Assembly: GCA_021234535.1 (NCBI GenBank)
Contig: CM037836.1
Span: forward strand, 15,979,111-16,043,110
Length of the DNA: 64,000 nucleotides
Source of the DNA: Stichopus chloronotus
Lineage: Eukaryota; Echinodermata; Holothuroidea; Aspidochirotida; Stichopodidae
Direction: 5' to 3'
The position numbers and the translations under genes are program-made. This document shows, one piece after another, positions 13,123 to 25,740 of this stretch. Every line of letters starts with the position of its first letter. Positions within the stretch are counted from its first letter, which is position 1. Under the pieces are notes generated by a model, which was not told the DNA's origin, did no database searches, and worked only from the letters and a program-made list of their open reading frames with translations.

Positions 13123-14176
13123 AGTCATTAACTTTGAATAATTGGAAGTTTGGAGTATATCCGGGCAATCAGAATGACCAAAATTAAGATGTGATAATAA
13201 AAGCATTGCTATTTAAATTACCATGAGCAAACAGTAGATTCTAGAATGAAATTTTCTGCCAATGAAGTAATGCACTTTTCCATTATCAATTAGCGGAAGT
13301 ATGTGACGAAACATTAAAAACAGCGCAAAATATCAGACAGTCCCTTTGGTTGACGATATGGCTTGCCTACCTATTTTCACTGGAACAATTTTGTACTCTC
13401 ACCAACCACGCATTCTGCTTCCGCAATTCTGCTGGAGCCCAACCTATACAGTCAATGAGATTGTAGTGATGGAGACAGCTCTAGATGAGTTAGGAGTGAT
13501 GTAAATTAGACTAGGATAAATTCGATACTTGGAGTAACTACTGGACTCACTTTGGACCTTAACAACACATGATGACAGGTTCATAAACATGGATTGAGGA
13601 CCGAATCAAATCTTTGCTAAAATGAAGAAATACGTATCTTCCACGCTGCAAACATGGGAGAAGCACAAAAGACAATACCAGGAACATTGTAAAGAAGACA
13701 ATTTTTCATCTCATAGTTGGATCTGCTCTGAACTGCAAATTTGTTTTCCCACAAATGTCCTTCAGCTAGAGATATGTTCAGCTTTAGAGAAATTTTCAAA
13801 TATTTTGCAACTACCAGTGTGAAACGATAAGTGCATCTTGTCCATGGGATGTTTTCCACCCCAGCCTGTTGCCAAGACATTTTCCTGTGTGCGTAAACGC
13901 TCTCAGAAATCTGATACTCCAACAGCTATAACCGTGACCAGACAAAATGTTTACATCATCTGCTAAATTCGCATGATGTCAGTAGGCTAGAACTTGATCT
14001 ACAATACCAAGTCATCAGTACATATGTAAGCACTGTAAGCTTAAAGCAAATTCAGTTGAAAGACCACTTAGGTATCAAAACAACCATAATCTGCGCAAAG
14101 TTGGACATCAAAAGACTAGGACCAATGTGACATTTGTATCCTCAAGAAGACATTAGCACTTTGACTAATCTATAAA
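13123..14176. other. Non-coding stretch
   Basis: No supported features. A minus-strand frame at 13617-13922 (about 100 codons) has no recognisable protein content and no splice context. Confidence 0.35.
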
Positions 14177-15105
14177 CACTTGTTTGAATGTTGGTATTCC
14201 TGTACTCTATCCACTGCAAGTGTTCCATGTACTCAGTACATGCACCACACCTGGTAACTCTTTCCTGGGGTAAAATTTCTGAGATAAACTTTATGTAACT
14301 TTCTTCATCAGGCTTATTATTTGGGGAAAATCACTGATAACATCCACATCTGGATAAACAAGAAGTACAGGAAAGTCAGTCTCAAGTGAACTTTTGAAGA
14401 GCTTTCCTGTTATCATTTCTCTTGTCAAGAATGAAGAGACTGAAAAAGAATATGAAGGAAGTTGCTCAGGAAAACACTTGCATGAATGTCAGTATCTTTC
14501 ACACCACTTCTACTCTGTATTCCATGCTTTTACACATGATAACTCTTTTCTCTGGCCCAGTAGATTTCTGGGAAATATTTTCAGTAACCTTTTTATCATC
14601 AAGCTAAAATGTTGTGAAATATCACTGATAACATCACAATGTGGACAAATAGCCGATAGGCAAAATTCACTCCCAGAGGAACTTATGGAGAGTTCCTTCC
14701 TGTTTTCGGCACTCTGGGTCAAGAACATTAAAACCGAAAACGTAACTTAATTTAAGGAAGTTACAGTATTTCGAGATCACTTGCATGAATGCCAGTAATC
14801 TTTCACATCGTTTCTTCACTGTGTTCCATATACGTGGGCGTATATACGTGACAACTCTTTTCAAGGGTGAGACGTCTGGAAAATGCTGTAAGCAACTTTT
14901 ATACTCATACCCCCCCACATCTGGGGAAAATCACTGCTAACTTCATAACACGAATAAATAACCAATGCGCAAAATTCAGTTTCAAGTGCACTAATGAAGA
15001 GCTTTCCTGCCATTACCTCTCTTGTCAAGAATACCGAAACTGAAAAAGTATCCTGATTACGGAAATTATCCAGAGACATCGGCAGAGAAACTCGAAATGA
15101 ATGAG
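14177..15105. repeat. Three-unit 300-bp tandem array
   Basis: Three diverged tandem units begin at the landmark CACTTG..TGAATG at 14177, 14475 and 14778, a spacing of 298 and 303 bp. Each unit carries, in order, AACTCTTT(C/T), a GGAAAAT..TCACTG(A/C)TAAC block, GAGCTTTCCTG..AT and TCAAGAAT followed by ACTGAAAA. A fourth partial landmark occurs near 15095. Reading frames across it are not conserved between units, which argues against coding function. Confidence 0.8.
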
Positions 15106-16780
15106 TGCTGCACTGTGCCTGCAGCCACCGCATATTTACAAAATTAAATAAATGTATTAAGAGTGGGTGTAAATTACGCATGATGTCTTTTCCTTTTTGT
15201 GGTTTCTTTCGTTGCATGACAGTGATTATCTTACATGATGTCAAGCACCTACTAGCCAATGAACAAATTATGCTAGCTTGTTTTTCCGTCCACATGTACT
15301 CATACTCATCACAAGCTATAAATACAAGCTTTTAAGGAAATGCGTGCCTGTGACATTGACAAGAAGCTGTGATCTTGCCAAGTACTCCTCACAGGGTACA
15401 GTACCAGGGATTTGCTTCAATCCACTACCGGACCAGTAGCTGTGTTACATCCTTTTGATGCAAGGAATATACCGTCACTAGCAATTCTCACTACATGCAT
15501 ACACTGAAGGTTGATTCAGTGTACTCACAGAATTATTTCAACTCACATTAAAGTGCGCAAGTGAGGAAGTGACAAACTTATGTGTCCACACAATTGTTAC
15601 ACACACCACTTCTACATTTCAAACGAAAGGACACCAATGAAACAGGAGGCCCATAAAAGTAAAACACTGCATAAAAAAAAGAGTAAAGGATGTTTATCAC
15701 AGAATCCAAGCAGGCTTCTGAAACAGATAGGAAAGGGAATCCTCAAAGACAGAACACCTTCCAGTACAAATGTGAAATTTTCCAAAATGTGTAAAAAAAA
15801 ATAAAGTAACTAACACTTTTGGGTGGTTGTTTGGGAAGCGAGCCACTTAGTCCACTTTGGAATACAGGAAAGGAAAAGGTGGTGCTGAAGGTGGTCAGCC
15901 ATATATCTACAAAACAGCAGTGGGATATGCACTAGCCATGTGGAGACATGTAAGTGAGGAGCGAACATTTTACCTCCGCAGTATGTTGGTCACTCTTTGA
16001 GATACCAACGACTGGAACGCTATGTAAATACAAGTACAAATGCACCAATTTTAAAGAGCTAATTGTCACTAAAAAACAACTTCTATGTCATGATTAAAGA
16101 ACTTACGCTCCTATTCACATGGTATCAAACCTATTAACTCAGTAAGAGGAAGCATGCATACCTCCTCATTCCTTTAAAGGTTCTAAACAGGTCTGATCCA
16201 GTGGAATGTGATAAATACACCTTTGCTTGTTAACACAAGGGTCTCAGCGAAATAAGATAATTAAACGGGATCATGCCCCACATGGTGAAAGGTATCCATT
16301 TCTTGTTATCATTTATTCATGGTTCCATAGCATACACGTTTTGAACCACCCTATTAAAGATAGAAAAATGCACTTGGTGAATTCAGAAAAACCGTGCCAC
16401 TCTTATATGTGAATACAAAAACCAAAGTTTTTTTATGGTGCAATTGAACTCATATTGGGTACTGTATTTGATATCAGCCATTACTGTTCTCCCACAGTTG
16501 AGGGTGCAGCTGTATCTCAGGCAATGGATTTGCTATGTATGCATAGTTGACAATTGCACATATTTGACTAACAACATCAATATACAGCACTCGGCTTCAG
16601 GTAATCTACATACCATGTCATTCACATTTACTTACAGTACACGTATTAACGTAGGTAAAATGTTTCCATAACAGAATGGTTGACTATATTTGCAAGTCAA
16701 CCATCAATCAAAGGTTAGCTGGGTGCATTAATAGGAGGATAATGCATGATCTGGAGTTGTAACTGCCATGCAGTTGATTC
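15106..16780. other. Non-coding stretch
   Basis: A-rich tracts occur near 15666-15680 and 15791-15802. No exon or RNA gene is supported. Confidence 0.4.
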
Positions 16781-16858
16781 CCTTAACTCCCTGATGTGGG
16801 TACTAATGAGTGGCTGGCTACACTTACCCATTGCTGCCTCACACCTCCCACCCATCAA
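16781..16858 (+). repeat. Dispersed repeat G, copy 4 (5-prime part)
   Basis: Only the first half of repeat G is recognisable: TTAACTCCCTGATGTGGGTA, GAGTGGCTGG and CACTTACCCATTGCTGCCTC. The TAGCAC and GCCCTCT blocks are missing, so this copy is truncated or has diverged. Confidence 0.45.
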
Positions 16859-17760
16859 GTATAAAAGTTCTAACACAAAATACTGAAAGGAGCGAGGTAA
16901 AATTTGTGAATGGTTAAATTACTTGTGAGGTTATCTAAGGATAAACCACTGTCACCTGACTGTAATGGGACAATAGGGGTTGAGGATTCTTATATGAATG
17001 AACAAGTGTTTTGTTTTCCACAAATGCTTCCATCACAGATGTGTTACTGGAAATTGGAATGCTTATACCCACTTTAGCAAAGGCTTCTAACATACATGAC
17101 AACTGTATAATACTTTCATACCAAAAACATGTCGTTAGGAATACATCCACAAACAACTCTGTACGTAACATTTTCATGGTTGACTGGCAATTAGGTGAAA
17201 TTACAACATTTCTTTTTTTTTTCTTATGCAAATGATATGTTTCATCAAATCTTAGCAGATGTGGCTGACTTTTTATAGGAGCATATCTGAGAAACTTGTA
17301 CACCCTCAATAATGACTTGATCAATATCTGAATTAGAATAACATGCTGACAATATTGCAGGGAATGCAGCTTCTACTGTATCATGGTTGACTTAATGTCA
17401 GCATACAGTATTCATGCAATGTGAATAAATCGATACCAAACTAATAGCTTAGCATGAGAAAACCGGTGGCTACCGTATGCATAATCAATACAGAGCTCTA
17501 CAAGCATTAAGCGAGACAATTCTACATTCAATTAATAGTAGCTGCCCAGAACGGGACACTCGTCAATTATTGCAAGAACTATCTGGTTCTGTTAGATACA
17601 AATAAAAAACTGAAATTCAGTGAATCAAATCAAATTAGGATATGGAAGTGGTTTCATATTGTGCATTATCTAGGTGTAAGATTTGTATATCTTCATGCAT
17701 ACATGCCACAGGTATAGCACAGAAGTACAAATGTGTATTGTGTTTAGTACAAATAACTCT
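16859..17760. other. Non-coding stretch
   Basis: No repeat or gene is supported. A T-rich run occurs at 17213-17224. Reading frames on both strands are open by chance. Confidence 0.35.
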
Positions 17761-17886
17761 CCACGTCTTACTGGTGTGGGTATTCATAAGTGACTATACT
17801 TACCCCTTGCTCAAATTAATGCATTTATGTGACAATGCTCAAAGTGCACCCCCAATCAATTCTAGCACCACACCTTGTAAGCCTAT
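17761..17886 (+). repeat. Dispersed repeat G, copy 5
   Basis: It shows the blocks CTGGTGTGGGTATTCATAAG, CTATACTTACCCCTTGCTCA, ATTAATGCATTTATGTGAC and ATCAATTCTAGCACCAC in the standard order. The trailing GGGCTCGCCC block is not recognisable. Confidence 0.55.
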
Positions 17887-18134
17887 AGGATATAAGTCAA
17901 CCATGTGAATGGCATGTTTGAGATACAGAGTACCAATACCATTGCAGGTTGCACCAAATGGTACATGACGGTTCCATGCAAAGGATCCTCCACAGGTGAC
18001 CCTACTGCACCAAATCCTCGCATTTTTCACCCTTGAAATACCTGTTGGGGCCATCTACACTGGATGTAGATTCCATGAAATGTGCTGATGAAAAGTTCAA
18101 ATCATGAAATGATATACCTGGCCAGGGGTACATA

Positions 18135-18239
18135 GTACCCCCAGTATGTTGTTGCAATGCACTACCAGCTACGGGTGCAAATGTAGTCCCAAGGTCCAGG
18201 GGTATTACCAATGTAGTTGTGACGTAGTACTGGGGGTAC
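18135..18239. repeat. Perfect 12-bp inverted repeat (stem-loop)
   Basis: GTACCCCCAGTA at 18135-18146 is the exact inverse of TACTGGGGGTAC at 18228-18239, with an 81-bp loop. The loop repeats short AATGTAGT words. No function is apparent. It could be the remnant of an inverted-repeat insertion. Confidence 0.6.
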
Positions 18240-19520
18240 CACCAGTGTAGTAGCAATGAAGTTAGCATTTTCATCGATTCCCTAAAAATCTGAACCAGGT
18301 ATTTTTCTCTCATACCCATCGCAAAAACATCAATTGTGTGGTTATGCTGGTATTTCCAATATTTATTGGTAACAGAAGATAATTCCATTTGGAACTATTT
18401 GAGTGTACCCATGTTATCTGTGAAAACACTAAAAGTAGTACCAGTAGAAGTACTAATGTCACGATGGCGCACAGACAACAGTACTCATGTGTGCGTAGCA
18501 GCATGAAACCCTATTGGAACAATAATGCAGCCACCTAAAATATTTGCTTGAAATGATATCAGCCAAGAAAGATTAAAATCATCATAATTCTCAAATTTGC
18601 AGTATGCTACCAGCCAATAGAGATGTGTTCCTTCCAGTAAAGCAAAACAGAGCCTGTACTTCTTGCAAATGGTGTAAATCACTTCATTCTCGTTGACTTT
18701 TACCAAGTAATAATTGAAGTCTGCTCACTTCTTGTTACTGCCTGATTTGGCCATGTTAACCAATGTGACCTGAAATCATTGTTCGGCTGGTCACCAGCCG
18801 TACTGTACTCCCTATGTGCATAGGGCCAATAAGAGAATACACAAAATCGTGAAAGACAGAGAGCACAACCTGCTTATGGTAATTTTAATTTCTTGCCATC
18901 TAATCCTCCTCTTTGTACTTTTACAGGAAACAAACGTTTTATTGATAGGTTTAACTCAACCGCAGTGAAATTGTTTTCAACTCATCCAGATGGTTTCCAT
19001 TTGTTGTTTTAGTATTATTGTTCCTAATTTTATGTTATTATCTTTCTAGTCTTATCCTACATACAGTTTGGCATACGTACCCATATTTTGTCATATTTTT
19101 GTATTTGCTAACTTGTTATTATCTTGGAGCTATTTTGCATGGAACGATTGATTTGCGATGCCAAGTTTTGTGTGCGCATTGGTTGAATAGACAATTGAAA
19201 TGAGATGATGCACACCAAGGAATGTAACCCAAAAATGGATTGTGAAAAGTTCAGTGGGGTCGCAGACGTTTGCATTAAAAGCCAGTGTAGTAAATATAAA
19301 TGCCATCTGGGAAAATACAAACATTTCCTGTTAGAGTCATGGAATGTGCAGTTCTACAAAAACAACAAGCTACGGATGGATCTATAGACCTTGCAACACA
19401 CTACATCAGTGAACTGAGTCATTGCATCCAGTCCTTGCAGATCATATTTCATTTGTCCACGATTGACTTTCACTGCACACACAGCATTGTACAGTACTAC
19501 TAATAATACTATGGAAGGCT
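18240..19520. other. Non-coding stretch
   Basis: The only structure seen is a 17-bp hairpin at 18784-18800 (CGGCTGG, TCA, CCAGCCG). No coding evidence. Confidence 0.4.
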
Positions 19521-19665
19521 GAGGTAGAGGAGGAGGGGTGGGGGTTGGGTAGGGGTAACGGACTAGTGGTAAGAGCAGGAAAACTGAGAAGATGCGTGAG
19601 AGACAGAGAGGTAGGGTAAGGAGGGGTTGGAGAGAGAGAAGGGCATCTGCACAGGGAAGGGAGCA
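19521..19665 (+). repeat. Purine-rich tract with G-quadruplex motif
   Basis: About 145 bases are almost all purine on the plus strand. At 19535-19555 four G runs (4, 5, 3 and 4 G) are separated by loops of one or two bases, which fits a stable intramolecular G-quadruplex. The antisense reading frame rich in Pro, Ser and Leu is a compositional artefact. Confidence 0.65.
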
Positions 19666-22258
19666 TGTTTGGATTGGTTGAAGATTAGTGCAATCTGTAT
19701 CAGATGCAGTGTCAAAGGTCTATGGAATCACTGTCTGATGATATAATTTTCATAAATGGTCTGTACCACAATGGAGATATTCCGTACAAATCTCTCACAC
19801 ATGTATAGTAAAAGCAAATAAACAGACCCACTGCATGCAGCAAACACAGCATGTAGCAGCAACACACTGATATTAAATGGATAGGTAAGTGTCAGTGATG
19901 CTGATACTGTTTTATTTACAATTGCTCAACAGCAACTGATGCAGTCCTAAACATGGTCCACCATGAGGCAAACTATACACCTGGTACTTATCTGATGTAG
20001 TGGGTGAGTTCGCAAAGGTAGAAATGGATCTTGAGAATCAATTGCAGTACACACACAAATGGCACCAGAGAATACAGTTTGAAAAAGATGACATTTTCCA
20101 ATTTACCTTTTTGGTGGTCTGATCATGGAAATGGACCAGCATATTTGGTCCATACAGCAACTATTGTCAAAGAGAAAAAATAGCCAATGAAATAGCAGGT
20201 GAAGTCTCAAAAGTATACATCGGATGACTAGAAAATCCTAAAACTCACATGATTTGGTTTTAACTTGGCTGTCACCACAAAAGAAGTACACTATGCTGAG
20301 ATTACTGACAACCTTACAAACCCACTTTTGTCACTGTCGAGTCTAATAACAGATTCTGCAAACAACTCCCTATTTTACCCCGGTGATGGCACCACCTTGG
20401 ACATCACACAGTAAATAGCCTGAGCTCACATCTAACATTTAGCAAATTTCGTGTGTGCATATCTTGACACATATTATTACTTTTCCCAATGTTCAGCTGG
20501 CCAAAGTATACAGACCTATAGATATTACAAATTATCTTTGTTGAGCAATACGTAACTTAGAACGAGATGTTGACATGTCCCTACAGACCTGACTCTTTGC
20601 AATTATTCTATCCCCACTTATATGCTATCTTTTCTAATTTTTTTTCTTCTTCTTTTGTTTTGTAAGGTTCATGCTTAATGGAACAAATCTGCTCTAATTG
20701 AATACCTTCACAGTATGCCTATTCTAAACCAGCTGGCTAACAATGTCACATGTAAATTTCGCTATTGATCCATTATCAAAAGAATACTATATATAGCAGC
20801 TTGCACTACTTCGTCATTTAGCTGAGTCACTATAAGACCCATACTGAAGTGCAATTTGTCTGACAGTTAATTTGTAAATCACATACATTCCATTGGCCAG
20901 TGAATTTGGAATTACTATTGATGTTCTGAATTTTCTTGTTCCCTCTCCATTTCCTTTGCTTCATTTCCATCATTTGTACTAACTTTAAAAAGTCTTGTGT
21001 TGGCGGGAATATTTCACTAAAGCGAAAGATACATGCAACAGCTCTGTGTTAATTAGTTAATGCACAATGTCACTTACAGTAGGGGGGCACTACTGGTCGA
21101 CTCCATTTCCCGAAACGCACTCTTGGCCGAGTTCCCTTTTCGCTTCGGTCGTGACAAATTTAAATGTGTGTTTTGAATCATCAGAAATTTACACACTACA
21201 GCAATATGGATACAGACTTGCACATCTGGAATTGTGGCAACTAGTATCCTTGACTACACTTTAGGAAGCACCATTAACATAAAAGGAATTAAACATGCCA
21301 GCGCATTTTATGTTCAAGAAAGCTATTCTTCCCCAAGCTGAACAAGCACATGCTGCTCTCCATATATATCACTGTGCCAGATGCTAACAGGAAAACGTCA
21401 CTGGGGACTTGTCTAGCCAGGCTCCAACAAGAGTGGTTTGAACTGCTTCCTGTCACAGGAAAACTTAAAAATATGCCCGAATAGCTATGCACCGACAGGG
21501 CTTATCCAAGGCTGTTTGCTCTGCGAAGCACTTGAACGGCATTTCCACTGGTGTATACACGACAAATCTATAAACTGTCTTGCAGGAAGAACGGCATACA
21601 CTTCAACAAGCCTGGTCATATGTTGAACGTTGAAAAGTTTATGTTAAACACTTCACACAACTTAGATCTTAGGACGACAGTAGCTGCTAGCTAGGCTCTC
21701 ATATTTGCTTACTTTGTCTCACGGTCATCAGCCTGAGGTTATTGACAAACAAGGAATTGCCATCGATGTTCCCTTTGAAGCATCTTTTGTTTTTAAAACT
21801 TTTGAAGCCATGTAAAACTATGCCACTACATACTAAGTGACATACGAACGACAGATTCAATCAATAACGAACTTGAAATAACTCAGCGACCCTCTAGGAT
21901 ATCCACAAACTTTTACTCTGCGATGGAGCAGGGGTACAGTACGTACGCACATGCATGCGACGTTCAAACTTAAAAGATTCGTCAACTAAGTCTTGGAGTG
22001 TAGCTGATATGTTGTTCATCACTATAGTCAAACTCCAGTACAGTGGGTAGAATGCCTCTGATTACGTAAAGAGTTATAAAATGCTTTGAACGAGGCTGGA
22101 TCTGCACAGTGCATGGACTGAAACTCGCAGTTGGGTGATAAATGCTAAATGAGGCTTTGCTATGCTTACTTTAAACCTAAAACTGCAGTTGTCTAGCATA
22201 TATGGTATGGCAGGAGAAAAAATGGGGGAGTTAAGTTTTTATTTACTTCTCTTTGCAG
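19666..22258. other. Non-coding stretch
   Basis: No gene or repeat is supported across 2.6 kb. A short C/G-richer segment at 21100-21150 has no reading frame of note. Confidence 0.4.
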
Positions 22259-22347
22259 ATTTCTGCTTCCTACAGTTACCTGAAGTGGCTCAAGCAACTG
22301 CCTCCTCTCTGATAAGTGTTAGTCAGTACTGCCCGTATAGGATACAG
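22259..22347 (+). CDS. Candidate internal exon, unknown protein
   Basis: A strong acceptor (TTTATTTACTTCTCTTTGCAG) ends at 22258. A plausible donor follows at 22348 (ATACAG then GTGTTT). Between them, after two bases completing a split codon, 29 codons are open, beginning FCFLQLPEVAQA. The exon would be 89 nt. I do not recognise the peptide. No flanking exons could be joined to it, so this is a splice-motif call only. Confidence 0.25.
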
Positions 22348-23650
22348 GTGTTTACTGTACATAGAGCATCAACTGATACTTTCCTTCATGTTTGTTCTAA
22401 TGCATGCAGCACTTGCTGCTATCATGTTTGGGTATCATGAACAGTAGCCTGGCTCCTTGAGGTACTGCAGGTTTGAGAGTCCTTACTGTAAACCACACAT
22501 CCAAGGCTAAACTGTAAAGGCTACGACAGTGTACAGTGTCAACAAGCAATACAGGGAGGCCTCAGTGTACCAATGCTCACACTGTGTAATGATACATTAT
22601 TTCATTTACTTACAGTGTGTTAATGTTTACGATGGAACAAATTGGTAATCTAAGCCCTATGATAAGTTGATAACAAACTGCATATCATCCACGGATTGGC
22701 ATAACTACTGTACTCTTGTTATAAAGTGTGACTTACGTTGGTATCATGGATGCTACATTTAAATGCACAGTATGTGTTAACAATACGATACACACACCTT
22801 GTCAAAAGGGCATGCTGAAAACTAGATCTAAGCATCAAAGACAAGGGTACAGTTGTTGTGTACACATGTACGAAGAATGATTCCATGTGTTATTGGTCTT
22901 AGTTACTGTATTAGCACATCCCATTATCATAGTGAATAGGTACTTATTAATTCTGTGCAATGAACTAAGGCAATACAATATTCGAGGTGTGATACCTGAT
23001 CAGCTTGCAGCAACATCCATCCAACTTAGATATTAATTTGAAGTGATCCTCAGTAAGCATCATGTATCTATCAATGTGTTATATTAACTTCTCTGTCACA
23101 TGAAGATGGCAAAGCTCTGGTGTTGTTGTACACTGATGCGATCAAATTTCTCTTCGTTGTTTATGTTCTGCAGGCTAGATGATGACCAGCAAAGGAACTG
23201 CTGTCCTACCACCTTCGTCAATTCTTGATTGTCAGGGTGGCAAAAACTGTAATTTCATTTGGCCATACCTTAAAATCAGTCTCGATTGTATCAAAAGGTA
23301 TTTGATGAACTGAACACATTGTGTGTGAGTCAGTCACATGTCCTTTCATGAACTGATTTTGGCAGTACGCTAATGTACATTTTGAAACAGCGTACATGTT
23401 ATGGGGATTGCTTGAGTTTTGTTTAACAGCAGTAACTTATCACCCTAAGCTATATTTTGACCTTCTCCCCCCCCCCCCCCCCCAGCAAAATTCTCAACTG
23501 GTTCTGAGTTACAGTACTCTTAGACTTTGCAAAGTCTTTCTCGGTGAATGAATTCTCCTCCTTTGATACATTACTCACAATTTAAGCTGCAGCCTACTTA
23601 TACCCAACCGAGGATATGTACTCATCTAGTAATAGCCTGTCCCTATGATC
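22348..23650. other. Non-coding stretch with a C17 tract
   Basis: An uninterrupted run of about 17 C residues lies at 23467-23483. Nothing else is recognisable. Confidence 0.45.
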
Positions 23651-24071
23651 GCCGTCCGCCGGAAAGACTTTGGACACTCGCTATAATTATGTACAAATGA
23701 ATAGTCCGTTTGACTTTAGGGTTGATACACATTAAAATACTACGCGTTGGTCTCATGAAATGAGCCAATAGCAGCGATCGAACAATGAGAGAAAATAATG
23801 GTAGCTAGGCTAACTTTCGCCGTATCTTCGGATTTGCCTACGGCAGAAATAGGATATCGCTAAGAGAGGCCTTAAACAGTTGAAGGAGAGAAGAATATTG
23901 CCATGATAGTTACGTAACTAATCAGTCGTATGTCCTTTCCCCATCATCACTCCCATCATTTCTCACGATGGGCGTGACTGGTTTCTACCGAATACGGTAG
24001 CGAAAAACAATGGTTTTAGTTAAAAGTTGCGTGCATAATTAAAACGAGTGTCCAGAGTCTGCGAGGGCAGC
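23651..24071. mobile_element. Inverted-repeat element, 420 bp
   Basis: The left end contains AGACTTTGGACACTCGCTAT then AATTATG. The right end is its inverse, CATAATTAAAACGAGTGTCC then AGAGTCT, with an outer GC-rich part (GCCGTCCGC versus GCGAGGGCAGC). The interior is richer in CpG than its surroundings and includes CGGATTTGCC and ATACGGTAGCG. No clear target duplication is visible and no protein is encoded. It may be a MITE of an unassigned superfamily. Confidence 0.5.
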
Positions 24072-25279
24072 TATCAGTGGGGGAGTAAACACTCTTCCTG
24101 AAGAGCAGTACAGTGTGGGTGTTCAGAGGTGGCAGAACCAAGATTTTGGGGAAACTTTCCAGCCCAAGCAGACTCTGCAGAGTCTACAGTACTCTGTGAT
24201 TGACAGCAAATTTGAAAGACGCAGAGTAGCTCATCTTGAACTGCCTACACAGGGATCCATTGTTTTGATTACACATGTGGAGGAATTTGTAACATGCTGA
24301 TCGGAGGGAACAGAGTAAGTGGTTGGGGGAATTGGAAGGGTCTGGGATGATGAGTTTTTTGTCTTTTAAGTAAGTTTCTGCCAAACCTGCAACTTCACTA
24401 ATGTCCTCCAATCAGTCCCTGCATACATATAGGGTAACTAAGTTGGTTACCTACTGTACAGCACAATACTCTGACATGTTACTGTATTACTTTAGCTACA
24501 GCAGCTGTTATCAGCCCCTGACCTATCATCATCTATGCACACATCCTATGGAAAAGACCACAGTTACATTTTTTTTAATCTGGTGTTTTGCCAGAGGGGG
24601 GGGATGTCTACAAGATACTGATGAATATGACATTTACTGGTTGGCAATTATCACAACAGTGCAGGTGGCTCATCACCAAAAGTTTGTTGATCTGCTGTTA
24701 CCTTTCTGGCATGTTGTTCGGTCTGATAAGTAGTCCTACAAACTTGCCCTCAAACTGATGAATTTATCTTGCTTCTGTTTGTACAAGTAATTAAACAGAG
24801 CTGTGATTGATAAGGTAGCAGCTACATGGGTCCTGAGGTGAGTTGCCCTTTATCAACCAGCAGAGGGATGCATTCAAAAGTTTTGCCTGATAATTATGAC
24901 ATACTGCACTTGTAGGTTCTCAAGGACCAGAAGCCTCATTACAAAACGTACCAATTTTGAAGTTTAAAAACCTTACTCTTCATGAGATAGTATGTCTACA
25001 AGGCTACAAATTATGGTATCCCCAGAACTAGCCTGACTGGCCTAGGTTCATTACACGCAAAATAAAATTATGACTCAAAAGGCACTAAAAGGCGAGTAGA
25101 ATTGGCAAGAATTAATCAAGAACCCACAATAAACGATAAAAGAAAATACAATAATACTCAAGGTTTTAATGTTGAGGGTTTTAGACTCCCGCTCCGAGGG
25201 AAAATGGAACCTATGGAAAAACAATGTGTGAGCCAGCAAAGTGAAAGTCTGACGACACAGAGCTAGGGCATAGAGTGCG
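24072..25279. other. Mostly non-coding, two weak coding candidates
   Basis: On the plus strand a frame stays open from 24042 to 24300, starting inside the inverted-repeat element above, and includes QSLQYSVIDSKFERRRVAH. A second plus-strand frame ends at 24733 with FVDLLLPFWHVVRSDK. A sequence TCCTGAG-GTGAGT at 24833-24844 resembles a splice donor. None of these can be linked into a transcript. Confidence 0.2.
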
Positions 25280-25370
25280 TCTTGCAAAATATCTCCGAGT
25301 GTGTGTCTGAGCTAGTTTGTCTAACTATGCAATAGTGCAAGCAAGGGGTAAGTATATGTCTATGAAGTAC
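25280..25370 (-). repeat. Dispersed repeat G, copy 7 (minus strand)
   Basis: The reverse complement reads ATACTTACCCCTTGCTTGCA then CTATTGCAT, matching the central blocks of the other copies, and continues with a degraded tail. It is the only copy on the minus strand. Confidence 0.45.
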
Positions 25371-25379
25371 TGATGTGAA

Positions 25380-25740
25380 TTCTGCTGACCTCACATGACC
25401 TTTGACTTTGAACCATAAAAAAATAACAGAGATTATCTGCTCATCAAAGGTTACTGATGTACAGTAAACAGTTGAAGATCCAGTAATATTCAGTCGCTAA
25501 GATATGTTTAAATTAGTAGGTTTTGTATGCTATCAACATGGTGACCTCAGATGACCTTTGACCTACATGAAAATCACTAGGGATCATCTACTAACAACAC
25601 ACGACCTACACATCATGTTTAAAGTTCCACCAACTTTCCCTTATTGAGATAAGGTGTTTAAAAGGTTTTCAAACTATGACCTCGACAACCTCACTTGACC
25701 TTTGACCTTAAATTTGTTAAAATTTGAAAATCTTAAATTT
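25380..25740 (+). repeat. Tandem module with DR1-like sites
   Basis: Three roughly 150-bp units each contain the core TGACCTC or ACCTCA-NNTGACCTTTGACCT. The 13-mers are at 25396-25408 (last bases TT), 25552-25564 and 25696-25708, so the spacing is 156 and 144 bp. Read on the minus strand, TGACCTTTGACCT is AGGTCA-A-AGGTCA, the consensus direct repeat with one spacer (DR1) bound by RXR, HNF4 and COUP-TF type receptors. The same module occurs singly at 32065-32077 and as a 144-bp spaced pair at 39111 and 39255. It is a widespread-looking ancient repeat, and any binding is inference. Confidence 0.65.

Noticed and set aside
14394..15295. Several 100-codon frames on both strands at 14.4-15.3 kb
   Set aside because: They fall in the 300-bp tandem array and are not conserved between its units.
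19442..19666. Proline/serine-rich minus-strand frame
   Set aside because: It is the antisense of a purine tract and is explained by base composition.
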